Assembly: GCA_940337035.1 (NCBI GenBank)
Contig: CALNHX010003627.1
Span: 81,403 to 145,402 of the forward strand
Source of the DNA: Agriotes lineatus
Taxonomy: Eukaryota > Arthropoda > Insecta > Coleoptera > Elateridae
Direction: 5' to 3'
DNA: 64,000 bases
Shown here: piece after piece, positions 1-10,528 of the stretch
Numbering within the stretch: the stretch's first letter is position 1
Layout: each line of letters opens with the position of its first letter
Notes under the pieces: model-generated
Told to the model about the DNA's origin: nothing
Seen by the model: only the letters and a program-made list of their open reading frames with translations
Databases searched by the model: none
Translations under genes and position numbers: made by a program

Positions 1-86
1 AGGGGAGATGGCGTTGTCGGTTATTTGTCACAGTTTAGATTAGGACACTTATTGCATAAAAAGCTACGGTCATGAAAACCAAAAGT

Positions 87-739
87 AACGACAGCGCTGG
101 AAGCATTAAAAGCAGGCACACAACAGTTTCAAATATTAATACCAAGGCAACCCAGTAGAGATGGGCGATTCGACTCACGCGAGTGATTCGAATCACTTGA
201 ATCGACTCAGCAAAGTGATCCGTTCAATCGGAGTCGTTCATATGAACGACTTGAATCAGATGAGTTGTGTTGGTTGCATATCGCCTACAGATTCAATGGC
301 ACTTCGTTCATTCGGATTTGGGTCGTTCACTTGAATCGTTCGTTCATTTTAGATTCCCGGAAGCACCGATTTCTACCCTTTCAGGCAGGTAGTCGAGAAA
401 CTTGTTGCAGAGAATTATGCGCGTTCGAGTATATTTGTTGCAGATGTGCAAAATTTGCACTTACAGTATTGCAGACGTTGTGATCGCGAAGCTGAAGTGA
501 GCGACCGACTCGACTCGAATTGAGTTAATCCCATCCGCCGGACATTCGATCTCGTTCAGGTTTGAGTCGTTCAATCTGAAGTGAGTCATTGGCTCGAATC
601 GTTCACTGAATCGAGTCGTTCATTGTGAACGACTCACTCAAGAACGACCCACCTCTACAACCCAGTCATAGCCATGGTTGCCTTGGTATTAATATTTGAA
701 ACTGTTGTGCCTGCTTTTAATGCTTCCAGCGCTGTCGTT
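87..739. repeat. Palindromic (foldback) repeat, interrupted
   Basis: The roughly 62-bp arm at 87-152 is repeated in inverted orientation at 675-739, with only a two-base difference visible. Without the inserted element at 156-657 the arms would be separated by a loop of about 25 bases, so the original structure was a near-perfect hairpin MITE. No target duplication was found for the palindrome itself. Confidence 0.8.
156..657. mobile_element. Non-autonomous hAT-like element with GATTCGA-type subterminal array
   Basis: The element starts TAGAGATGGGCGAT and ends with the inverted equivalent ACCCACCTCTA. It is flanked by the exact 8-bp direct repeat CAACCCAG (148-155 and 658-665), which is the duplication size of hAT transposons. 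Both ends carry dense short repeats built on GATTCGAATC and GAGTCGTTCA, presumably transposase-binding sites. It is 502 bp with no coding sequence; the ORF at 265-483 is a by-product. It sits in the loop of the palindrome at 87-739. Confidence 0.85.
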
Positions 740-740
740 G

Positions 741-1047
741 TCCCCTGAGCTCCGTGGCATAGTGCGTAGCACGTCCACTTAGCATTCGGGAGGTCGTGGG
801 TTCGATTCCTGCGGCCGCCTGCCTTGATTCAGGTTTTTAGGTGGTTTTCCTGAGTCAACAGAGTACCTTCTCTGAGGCGAATGCCGGGGCAGTACTTCTC
901 CACCTTTCCTGGCCTCTCTTCCATTCTCCACCCCTCCTTTCTCTTACCCATCCTATAATTCCCGTTCTTGGCTGAAGAGGGTCCCTATAGCAGCCCGCCC
1001 TCAGTTGGGGGAATTGAAATAACCCTGAACCTTTACCCTACCTTTTT
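741..1047 (+). mobile_element. tRNA-derived SINE
   Basis: A Pol III A-box-like TGGCATAGTGCG (about 758) is followed about 40 bases later by a perfect B box GGTTCGATTCC (about 800). The pyrimidine-rich body that follows has CTTTCC and CCACCTTT runs, and the tail at about 1025-1047 is CCTTTACCCTACC followed by a T run. The tRNA head, body and tail layout is that of an arthropod SINE. Clear target duplications were not identified. Confidence 0.6.
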
Positions 1048-1330
1048 ACCAGTCATAGCCAGCTTCATCTGTTCCGCTAGCGGCTCCCGGATTTGTTTAC
1101 TTAATTAAAGGGGTTTGGCGTTACACAAACTGTAATTACGGCGTGGGGGTCCTCGGAGGACCCTAACTAAAAAAAATTAAAACATATCCATTCACAAAAC
1201 TCGTGAACTGTCAATGTCAAATTTTTACTTCCTTTTACTATAGTATAAAGGAAGTATTGGATTCACCCCAAAAATTCGAAATTGAGTTTTCAACAGATCT
1301 TCACGTTTTAGAGTCCCCTGATCCCAAAAA

Positions 1331-1776
1331 TAGTATATTATGTATCAAGTTTTATAAACGTCATTTTAGTCACGAGTTTTATTAATCACGAGCGAAGCGC
1401 AGCGGAGTGAGTGTTTAATAAAAGAGTGACTAATAAGTTTATAAAACGAGTTGCATACTATACTTTTTCTACGACCACAAATTTAGAGAATATAACATCA
1501 TATCATTTCATTAAAATTTTGACATTTATTATATTAGGTTAAATTATGCTTGACAAACGTCAAAGTGACGGTTGAAAACTAACTTGATTTTAGTTTTGGC
1601 TGTGGCTAATAAAGCAAATACTATTTGAACCTAACTTCACCCCATGACTAAAACATCGTTGCCAACTTCAGCTCATGACTAAGAGGCTCTTTAGTCATAG
1701 GTTATGAAGGCATGATTAAAGGTCACTTAGCGACGTGTATGTTAGTATGTTAAATGGCATTTTAGTTACAGGAGTA
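1331..1776. mobile_element. Insertion carrying a palindrome, within family B
   Basis: This stretch is absent from the family-B copy at 44 kb and is flanked by AAAAA on both sides. Its first 135 bases (1331-1465) are a palindrome with about 60-bp arms around a core containing GCGAAGCGCAGCGG. The rest, to 1776, is unassigned AT-rich sequence. Confidence 0.5.
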
Positions 1777-2329
1777 GAAAAACATATTTTTTTTCATTGG
1801 TCTGTGTGTCTGTCTGTGTGTCTGTGAACAGAATATCTCAAAAACGAAAAGAGGTACGGCATTGAAACTTCATATATAAGTTTTGTGTACTATGTAGATG
1901 AGACAGCAAGCTTTTTGAAGAAAATCGCATAACCGGAAGTAGGTGTTTACTCTTGTGATTTTTCAGTTTTTTTCGATTTTTTCAAAAACGGCTCTAACGA
2001 TTTTTTTTAAACTTTACATTTTTACTACATTTTTAATGTGTATTGATGTGAAATAGGTGATTTTCCAGTTGAATACTTCTAAAGTGGGTTTCTTTTGTTT
2101 TTTTTTTCTATTTTTTTTATTTAACTCCTATTTTAAATAAAACACCCGGTATATTATAACATTTTTGAATTCACCTTAAAATTCTAGAGAAAATTTGTCT
2201 CTTCAACTACACTCGATTTTGTACCGTTTTTGTAGAATTTGTAATTTTTGACAAATGGTTAAAAATTAAAAATGAAATTTTTGACTAATTTATAAGATCA
2301 CCTGTAAAAGGAAGTTGTGTGAGTGTATC

Positions 2330-3163
2330 CAGGCACGGATGGGACCATCGGGAGCTCGGGACGTTTCCCGAAAGGCCGGGTCCAATTTGGGCCGCGCTCT
2401 TTATAAAACGTGACTAAAACTTTTTGTTTCATTTATATACTAATTTCCATTTACTTTAGACAATTAGGTATAGGCGACCATTTTTGAAAATCTGGATTTA
2501 TCGGAAAATTAAATATAATTGTACTTCTATTGCCGGTCAACAACCTTTTGGATTGACTAAATCAGAGGGGTGAGAGGTGTCCCTTAGCCAAGCTATTCAA
2601 ATCGGTTTGCTGTATCAAGGGGCTTCCCCTTTTGGTTACGGAGTTTAGTGGGCGTCGCTTATCAAAATCGCAAACATGCAAGGCAAGTATAATGGTTTTT
2701 CAGCAAAGATAATCCAAATCATGTTCATATATGGTGTTACAGTCATATAATCTTGTGCTTACTGACCTAATGCTTTTGTTTACAGTTTTGTATCATGGCC
2801 TCCCACTGTGAACAAGTTTTTGTAATTTTTCACGAAAATTTTTTTATGCAAGTGCATGAAATATTTATATTGTTGAAGAGAGAAAAAAAACCTCTACCAG
2901 AAAATGTCAAAAAATATATACAGTGTCATTTAAAAAAAATTGCATGTGACGTCACCACTCTGAAACAATTGAAGATAAAAATTTGTTGATTGTGTTAAAA
3001 TGTAGGTTTTTATGTGTCATTTGATTTGATATCAAGTTTATTGGGTCTAAAATAAATAATAAAGTAGCTAGAAGGCGGGGCCTTTTTTGTTGAACAGACT
3101 GTATACCTTGGGCTGGTCTGGGGCCATTTCCCGGGCCGGTGAACCCCAGCCCATCCGTCCCTG
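2330..3163. mobile_element. Non-autonomous hAT-like element
   Basis: The termini are CAGGCACGGATGGG at the left and CCCATCCGTCCCTG at the right, inverted with one mismatch. The flanks are the 8-bp direct repeat AGTGTATC (2322-2329, 3164-3171). The family-B copy at 44.2 kb lacks the insertion, which confirms the boundaries. The 834 bp contain no recognisable transposase. Confidence 0.85.
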
Positions 3164-3180
3164 AGTGTATCACACCAGAT

Positions 3181-3978
3181 TTTTTAAATATTTGCTGAGT
3201 GTACCTGGAAATTACAGTTGCTTGGGGAATGTACTTCGAATCTAGTGATTTCTGTTAATATTTAAAGTTAGGTTATGTTATATGTGTCAGAAGTATTTCC
3301 TTGTAATAATTAACTAGAGACTTTTTTCCCTTTCCAATAATAAAACCCCCTTTCATTTCTGTTCCATTACAAAAATGAAAGATTTTTTGAGATTATATTC
3401 TTACAAGAAAGTATGACTAAGTCAAGTTTTTAACTTCAAAAATTTCAGTGCTGCCAACATCAGCAAGCAGATGTCCAAAACTGAATTTAAACAAGGTACC
3501 AACTTGACAGCGTTTTGACAGTTCACGAGTTTTGTGAATGGATAGTATGTATGTATGGTAACATTTGAGTAAGTGTTTTTATAATGGTAAAATATATTGA
3601 AAATTAACTAACACATATAACAAATATAAAAAAGGTAACAACAGAATTCTCATAAATTAAAGAAAAAGTATAATATTAGTCAATTTTCGATGTGATCGAT
3701 GCAACTCGCTGTGGAGACAATCTTTTCTTTTCGATGCTTTTTGCAAACGAAGAACTGACATTGTGAACATCTTATATTTACTTTTTTATCGGATGTTCGT
3801 GTACAAAATATAAAAAAAAAACATCCATCCCTTATCCTTATTTTCACTTACTACTTAATTCAAGAGTGTACTTTGAGATAACATACACGGGTTCAGATAA
3901 GGGTATAAACAAGTTACAACATTAGAATTACTTGTTTCAAAAATAATGTCCTCATTATCGTCGTAAAACACATAAAAA
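3181..3978. other. No gene recognised
   Basis: AT-rich sequence holding the right 30-bp TIR (3515-3544). Short unrelated ORFs only; nothing supportable as a gene. Confidence 0.5.
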
Positions 3979-4102
3979 ACTGTAAGTCTATGTCAAATTC
4001 GTTGTTAGTAGGTTAGGTTTTCCGTCAGTTTTGACACAAACTGACGCAAAACCTAACCTGCTAACCTCGAATTTGACATAGACTTACAGTTCCACCAACA
4101 TA
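3979..4102. mobile_element. Palindromic MITE family C, copy 1
   Basis: Inverted arms of about 55 bp: CTGTAAGTCTATGTCAAATT at the left, AATTTGACATAGACTTACAG at the right, with GGTTAGGTTTT and AAAACCTAACC toward the centre. The same palindrome recurs at 19568-19710 and 52172-52303. Non-coding. Confidence 0.8.
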
Positions 4103-4343
4103 AACAGTGCCAACCTAAGAAAAACCATCACAATCATTTATGGACACCCGGTACATCATGCTATGTATAATTGTAAAAGTGACAAATACACGGAAGGGAA
4201 AATTTATAAAAAAAATACCTAGAAAGATGTTCAAGAAAAACAAAGTCTGGGGTCTCTTGAGGACCCCACGCCGTAGTCTAAGGGTAAAGGGGTTTGGCGT
4301 TAATTACTGACCTCGTCAGCTTACGAAGCAGTAGTATTATGTA

Positions 4344-4575
4344 CAGTCGTGTTCAAATAAATCTGGGACAATGTTTTTTCATATGTAGGTTCAGATAAGA
4401 ATTGAAGAATATCTCCATGGATTTCCTGCTATCAGAAAGAGTTACATTGAACTTTAACAGGTAATGAAATCTGTAACTCTTTCTGATAAGAGGAACTCCA
4501 TGGAGATATTCTTCAATTCTTAACTCAACCTGCATGTGAAAAAAACACTGTCCCAGATTTGTTTGAACACGACTG
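4344..4575. mobile_element. Tc1/mariner-type palindromic MITE
   Basis: The termini are CAGTCGTGTTCAAATAAATC and its inverse, with TA on both sides (4342-4343, 4576-4577). The arms are about 100 bp and share a motif around CTCCATGGA, so the whole 232 bp folds into a hairpin. TA duplication and CAGT-initial ends are typical of the Tc1/mariner superfamily. The ORF at 4353-4535 is an artefact of the arms. Confidence 0.85.
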
Positions 4576-4577
4576 TA

Positions 4578-5231
4578 CCTATAAGCTTAATATTTTTGTG
4601 TTTGTTGTATAAAATCCGAAATAAAATGTAAATGCCTGTTTATAGAGAGAGATTCTTATTACCTAAAAAATTAGAAGTCTTCCTTCTCGATCCTCTGTGG
4701 CCGCCATTTTGAAAGAATGGATTCTGTAATCGAATTATTCGTTATATCTCACTTATAGTAAGTCTGATGATAATAATAGTCATTACCAAATATGTGGAGG
4801 GGAAAAATTCATATACAAAAGTATTAAAGCCACAACTTTTGAAATACTGTTTCAGCAATCAGAATCATTAATCGCTACTTTATTGTATTTCTGTAGATTA
4901 TAGGTCAAGCTTTCACACTTTTGTATTAATTTTCTCATCATCTTTAGTTAGAATAAATGGCACATTTTTTACGTGGTACCCGCAGTAAGCAACCAAACTA
5001 AAATAGGAATTTTAGAATACAATTGAGTTTATTATCGAAAGAAGATCCAAGTTACGAAGTATCAGGTATCTTGTTTTTCTAGTCAGTTACAAATAAATTG
5101 AATATAGTAGAGTCACTTCGGACATTTAGATACTCCGTCAATATTTGAAAATCGGCAAATAAGAAGTACCTATCTACATAAGTATTAAACATCAAAATAT
5201 ATTTAAAGATTTTCAAACCGATTAACACTTA
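4578..5231. other. No gene recognised
   Basis: AT-rich sequence without repeats or reading frames that I can support. Confidence 0.5.
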
Positions 5232-5731
5232 CTAAACATATTGAAACGTATTGCAATATATTGAAATCATATAATATAATGTTGTTCTTCTTTTAAGCAA
5301 TGTATGGGTTGAAACCTCTTCAAAATCATCTGCAAATTTACCTATTTCTACAATGTCTGCTTCGGAAGTATCAATATTCCATTCCTCTTCAGGTTGACTG
5401 TGACTGGGGTGAGTTTCCGGTTTGGTTTCTGCTTCGTCCACCTCGTTAAGGCGGCTAAGGAGTGCTCATGCACTTCTATAACGAGCGGAGTAAATTTTTT
5501 CATTTGCGTCTTGAAATAAAAATATGTAGGCAACTGTAGATACATCACTTCGTTATTTATAGAATGTCGAAAGCAGATTATTTCGGTAAGTACCTTATCT
5601 GTTAATCTATTACCTGAGACGAAGTTTCTATTTATAACCGAGTTGGCCCAATCTGTCCTTACGTTTATTACCCAAAACAAATGTATATCTACACTTTTAT
5701 CTGGATGAGTAATTATTGTAATTTGAGGCAA
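5232..5731 (-). CDS. Unrecognised minus-strand reading frames
   Basis: Two overlapping minus-strand ORFs lie here: 127 codons (5348-5731) and 69 codons (5232-5441). The second is rich in acidic residues (PEEEWNIDTSEADIVEI). Joining them by a one-base shift near 5440 would give a continuous segment reading from EVHEHS into NEVDEAETKPE. I recognise no family. It may be an old exon or transposon fragment, or chance. Confidence 0.2.
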
Positions 5732-5998
5732 TGTAATTAGATTTAATGACGTTTACCTTAGCTTGTCTGGTTCGCCAACCCTAAATATTTTCTTTGAAAT
5801 GGGCAACCAATGATGCACTGGAATAAAAATTTCTAAATTCCATATGTCCGAAGGTACTAATTACATTGCCAACGACTAATTAGGTTCACACTAAATATCT
5901 ACTATATTATGTAAAGACACAATGATTTTCTTTGTATTTTTAGTGCAGTGTAGTCTGTTGACTTGTGTTGTGCAAATTTTCATAAATATCAATTTACC

Positions 5999-6072
5999 AT
6001 GGCCAAAGCCAAGCTATGCCTGTCTAAACCTAGAAAAAGTATAAAACTGATTATGAAAAGGCTCCGACTAAA
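5999..6072 (+). CDS. Candidate first coding exon (basic N-terminus)
   Basis: An ATG at 5999 in the favourable context ACCATGG opens 24 codons of a strongly basic peptide (MAKAKLCLSKPRK...KRLRLK). The exon runs into a consensus splice donor, AA|GTAAGT, at 6073. The last codon is split after two bases. An exon with a consensus acceptor at 18823 begins with the single base needed and stays open, reading LRLK-KWEKV across the junction. The upstream 60 bases look like a short 5' leader. This is inference from splice signals and phase; the basic N-terminus would suit a nuclear protein, but the family is unknown. The intron would be 12.75 kb and filled with transposons. Confidence 0.4.
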
Positions 6073-6157
6073 GTAAGTTAACTTTCTTAATAGTTCCCTT
6101 TTTTAATGTTTTATCGTGTTTTTTAATAATTTATTCAAATACAACTATGTGAAAAAA

Positions 6158-8203
6158 TTAATAATAATAATAATAATTGCTTTTATTATAATTAAAATAA
6201 AAGATATATGGACAATTGTAATGCATCAGAGGGCGAAGTTCGGGCTATAGCTCGCTCTACCACCTCGAGTAGGAGTAACTGAAAAAAAATAATATTTTAT
6301 ATTTGCTGACCTTGCATCTCTTACATGCTGGAGTTCTTAGTGAAGTTGCAGAAAATCTAGCATACGTTTAAGTTTAAAGCGATTCATTTTGTTTGTTTAA
6401 AAGGAATTTTTTAATAGAGGATCGAAAACGATTCAGGGGTAACATTTTTAATTCGAGATTTAATTTATTATAAATAAATGCAATACAATAAGAGAATCTT
6501 CGTTTAACAAATTCGGAATAATGTTTGGGAATACTTATGATACCCCTGAAACGCAAATTGAGGTGGTGTACATCAGTTCGAAAAGTAATTTTGTCATAAA
6601 GATATGGTGGTGAATGACTGATTAGAATCTTGTGAAAAAGACATGTACTGTGCAGAACACGTCTGTTAAACATGTTTAACCATTTCGCATCTAAAAGTTT
6701 ATAAGACACTCTTTCGAACTTCCTAATTCCAAAAATTATGCGCAAACATGAGTTCTGTAATTTTTGTATTCGGTATTTGTCTCTATAATCCAGACAGGGG
6801 CCATAAACTGTATCACAAAAATCGAATTTTGATAAAACTAAAGAATCACAAAGTACGGTTTTAAGATTAATGGTAAGTACTGATCTATTATGAAAAAGTA
6901 GCCTTAAATTGCAGCATGCACTCTTTAAGTAATTCGATATATGTTTATTGAATCGTAATGATGAGTCCAGAGTCAAACCAAGACTTTTTTCTGAATCAAC
7001 CAGTGGTAGCCCGTCGTCTCTTATTCGAATATCTACAAGGTTTTTGATTTGATTAACTTGATTTGATTTTCCAAAGATTAATATTGCTGATTTTTTTGAA
7101 TTAAGCTGAAGTGTGTGCTTTTCAGATATATCCAACAGGTTTGACAAATCTTGGTTTATTGCTCGACAGGTGGCGTTAATGACATCACGCAGCTGAAATG
7201 AAAAATATAACTGAGAATCGTCGGCATAAAAATGTGATTGGTAGTTACTTAACACTAGTGGAAAATTAGAAATATAAATGCTGAACAGAATGGGCCCGAG
7301 AATAGAACCTTGTGGTACTCCTGAGACAATCTTTAAAAATTCCGACAGACCACCACCTACTCGAACAGCTTGATATCTATCGGAAAGATAATTAGTCATG
7401 AGTATGATTGCATCTGGTTCCAATCCTATATAGTGTAAAAGAGACAACAATACACTGTGATCAATTGTATCGAAAGCTTTGGAGTAGTCTAACAGAATAA
7501 GAAGTGTTACTGGTTAATTGGTATAATCTATTACTTTCTAAATGTGAACGAAGTTGCTGCTCGATCACTTTCTCAATAATTTTTGATAGAACCGGTAATA
7601 TGCTTATTGGTCGCAAATCTTTTATTTCTTTTACTGAAGATGTTTTGGGCAAGGGAGTAATAATAGCTTTTTTCCACTGACTTGGAAATACCGAATACTT
7701 AAAACAATAATTAACAACATACATTATGTACGGTAACAAAAATGGGATACAATATTTAATGACAGAAATTGTAATACCGTCTCCTCCGCTTGCTGTTGTT
7801 TTGATGGAAAGAATTATCTTTAAAATATCAGTCTCGTTTACCGGTTTGAATTTCAGTAAACTTTTAACAGAATTTTTGCGGTGTGTGAGGTAAAAGTTCC
7901 TTAGATGTTCATTATGTGCTTGTAATTTAGGTATAGAATCGATAAAGCCTTTATTTAACACATTCACATTGTTAATGTCAGGAGGGATTTCTTTCTTTAC
8001 CGCATTTATATTTAGATCAGATTTTAAGTTGTTCCAAAACACTTTTGAGTTGTCTTTAAAAGCATATGCATAAAAAGCCTTTTTTCCCTTGTGACCGCGC
8101 TGTTAACTTAATTTCGCAGCTGTTTATAATAATCGAAATGTTCTAATCATTTAGAAGTTTTATATTGTTGCAAAGCACGGTCTCTCAGACGCATTATTTG
8201 TTT
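6158..8203 (-). pseudogene. Jockey/CR1-like LINE, reverse-transcriptase half (relic)
   Basis: Reading the minus strand, the RT linker starts near 8203 (MRLRDRALQQYK) with two in-frame stops. It continues through KKAFYAYAFKDNSKVFW into the frame 8042-7461, which holds LRPISILPVLSKIIEKVIE. A deletion of about 35 codons and a frame change follow near 7490. The frame then resumes as LLDYSKAFDTIDHS and 7450-6374, carrying GVPQGSILGPILF (residues 44-56) and the catalytic YADD (75-78), down to the thumb and C-terminus. A roughly 190-base 3' tail ends in an ATT microsatellite (6158-6178), as in LINEs with simple-repeat tails. Stops, deletion and frameshift make it non-functional. The missing upstream endonuclease is probably the fragment at 15254-15720. 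Confidence 0.85.
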
Positions 8204-8640
8204 TACTAGCTGAAACCCGCGGCATATGCCGCATTTAAAATGTAGAACGAATTTAATAACTTTTGTTGCACTAAATAAAGCTTTAAAAGCACGCTAGAGA
8301 TTGGCAGTAAGGAACAGTTCCAAAAAATATATTTTCAAATGTAAAGTCTTTGGAAAGGAAACGCTCGCCCCTGAAAGACGTCCTAATTAATACAACGTTG
8401 TTGGAACGCAGTCAAAAAAAAAATCCGGAAAGAATTAATGCTCTTATGAGATTATATGTGAGAATTATTTGCGCCAGCGAAATAATTTTCAGCTGCCTGC
8501 AATCTGTGTTTCTTTTCAGATTTAAGCCGTTGAGGCGTTGAGCGTCATAAAAATATAAATGCGGTAACTCAAGTGTCCAGTTACGCCGTTACTGATATTG
8601 TTAAATAACTGATTAATTATTATTTCTTTGTCATTTTAAA

Positions 8641-9584
8641 CACAAGAAGCCAAGTAGCACAGATGGGTAAGCGATTGCCTTGCATTAAGCAAGTCCTCGG
8701 TTCGAATCCCGCGAAGGCCGGAATTTTCCGCAGCCTTGCGATTTGAACCGGGCTCGGTGAGACCATTCACAGTTGGGCACCAAATTAACCCGGGTGTAGT
8801 CGCGCGTCCTAAACTTCCGTTAGTGGTCGCGCCCCGGTCGGTTCAACCGCAGTTAGTTTTTTCAACAGAATGTATGTAAATTAATAAAAATCTTTTTCAT
8901 AACACCTACTTGTTATTTGTTAATAACAGAACTGTCAACCTGACTGAAAAGTTTCTCATAACAGCCATGGCCATGGCTCAGATAAACTCATTAGCATCGG
9001 CCACAAATTTATCCTCGTTTGTTAGATGCCTACTAACGGCCTTATATCGATAATAACTATAACATTTCTCTTGCACTCTATTAGGAAAGCATAATAAACG
9101 ATTTTACAGCGTAACATTCATTTATAATACCAGATAAATGAAAAAATAATTGAGTTAAGTTAGATCAACCGCATTAACAAAAAAAAGGTTTTAAATTTTT
9201 TTTAAATGTGCTGAAATGTCACTAAAAATAGCAAAACTGCATTTTAGGAGAATTTTTAAAAGTTCAAGTCGCAAAGGAGCTGCATTAGAAAGCTACAGCA
9301 ATTTTTTAAAATGTGCGGTTGAATCGACCATAGCGCGACCACTCCTGGGTTAACTGTGCTCTACTCAGAACCACAGACCTGAGAGATAGAGTAACAAGGT
9401 CAACATAACACACACAGACACCTCACACAATGGGTGCTGTGCAAGCATTAAAAGGCGCGGTTCAACTTTGTATCCCGAATCCAGGGCAAGTTGAGCATTG
9501 TACCGCCAGATGCAAGCACATAAAGCACCAGCCTCTACACCGCAAGGTAAAACGAGGTTATCGATTATACATCCATACATAATA
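8641..9584 (+). mobile_element. tRNA-derived SINE inserted in family A
   Basis: The insertion is flanked by CATTTTAAA (8632-8640, 9585-9593), a 9-10 bp duplication. The empty site is visible in family-A copy 2 near 20515. The head has an A-box-like TAGCACAGATGG and a B box GGTTCGAATCC (about 8699). The 3' end has ATACAT/ACATAATA repeats. Without the nested element at 8789-9349 the SINE is about 380 bp. Confidence 0.8.
8789..9349. mobile_element. piggyBac-like MITE nested in the SINE
   Basis: It is flanked by TTAA on both sides (8785-8788, 9350-9353), the piggyBac-type target. The ends are CCCGGGTGTAGTCGCGCG and CGCGACCACTCCTGGG. Inverted similarity extends about 65 bp inward through a TTCAACCGCA motif. 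561 bp, non-coding. Confidence 0.75.
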
Positions 9585-9987
9585 CATTTTAAACTGGCAT
9601 TATTATTATTATCTCTATAATAGCAACCATAAGTAACTGTTTATAATGTTTATATGCTAGCGAGTTAATTTTCTTCTTAAATCGCTAGTGAATTAATAGT
9701 AGATTGTTCTACAAGTTAAGAAAAGTGAGAGTTTTCCAGCGAATGTAAAAGTTTTACGTGGAATTTACCAATGTGTTGAATATGCAATTTTTTCTTGTAG
9801 CTGACAAAAATATCTTTTTAAATAATTTTAGTCAAAGTATGGAAGCGCAATGTTTACTGTACTGTATAAATATAAATAACCATTATACATTATAGAATAG
9901 ACCTTACTTGAAAATGATTCATCTGTTATTAATTCATTTAGTTTCAATTTAAACTGCAGTGTTCTATAGCATTCGGTTACTTATTTC

Positions 9988-10440
9988 AAGTGTTTGTTAA
10001 AATATTGTTTTTAAATTAAAAAGTTTCTTCATATTTTTATTTCGTAGCCTCTTTTACCTTTAGGTGTCGGGGACCATTCATCTTTCATCTCTTTTTATTT
10101 ACTATGTAGTTGTATATTTATTTTAAGACGGTTTATTTAAGCTTCTCACAGATTACGGAGGCGGTTGCCCTTAATAAAGGGATCCGACACAAAGTTCCTT
10201 CCCCGCATAACCGTTATTTGCAATTTGTTGACATGCGGTTTTACTTACAGCATCAGGTCTTCGATCTCTTCCTTGAATTCTGGTATTCTAGCCGTCATTA
10301 CTTGCAGAATTTATTATCCAGTCCAATTGTCCTGCCAAAACATAAATTTACGATATGCATTTGTCCAGCAAGGTACTGGCCTACGGGGAAATTTTAGAAC
10401 CGTCTACAGTTTTCTTGATAAAACGGAACTGAAAATTCAG
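9988..10440. other. No gene recognised
   Basis: Two overlapping frames (10110-10397, 10165-10443) have no recognisable motif. No repeat boundary was found. Confidence 0.4.
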
Positions 10441-10528
10441 TAATTGCTAGTTAGCATTGTCATTCAACAGTCACCCGTGGCTTTGTAGTTATTCATTTTG
10501 CGTTGTTCTTAGTGGTGTGTGAATCAAC

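Larger units (their letters stand above)
1221..3180 (+). repeat. Repeat family B, copy 1 (interrupted)
   Basis: Segments 1221-1332, 1777-2329 and 3164-3180 together match the inverted copy at 44230-44990. It begins with ACTTCCTTTTACTATAGT and GGAAGTATTGG, contains a short GTCT/GTGT microsatellite (about 1800-1830), then a conserved AT-rich body. Two insertions interrupt it, at 1333-1776 and 2330-3163; the 44-kb copy shows the uninterrupted order. No protein is encoded; the superfamily is unknown. Confidence 0.7.
1185..3544. mobile_element. Element with perfect 30-bp terminal inverted repeats
   Basis: The 30 bases at 1185-1214 (starting TATCCATTCACAAAACTCG) are perfectly repeated in inverted orientation at 3515-3544. 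The outermost TA on each side could be a TA target duplication. The element encloses one copy of repeat family B and its nested insertions. No coding sequence is recognisable. Confidence 0.6.
1106..4302. mobile_element. Compound repeat bounded by 18-bp direct repeats
   Basis: The 18-mer TAAAGGGGTTTGGCGTTA occurs at 1106-1123 and again at 4285-4302 in direct orientation. Just inside, ACGGCGTGGGGGTCCTC (about 1138) is inverted at about 4252-4275 (GAGGACCCCACGCCGT). This suggests one roughly 3.16 kb insertion with subterminal inverted motifs and an unusually long target duplication. The interior is itself nested (30-bp TIR element, repeat family B, hAT-like element, palindromes). No transposase was found. 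Confidence 0.5.
8206..9987. repeat. Repeat family A, copy 1 (with nested insertion)
   Basis: It starts ACTAGCTGAAACCCGCGG followed by the palindrome GCGGCATATGCCGC, and ends near GTGTTCTATAGCATTCGG. Segments 8206-8640 and 9585-9987 align in order with the uninterrupted copy at 20087-20930. Between them lies the SINE at 8641-9584. The ORF at 8350-8541 is not conserved as protein between copies and is not called. Confidence 0.85.
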
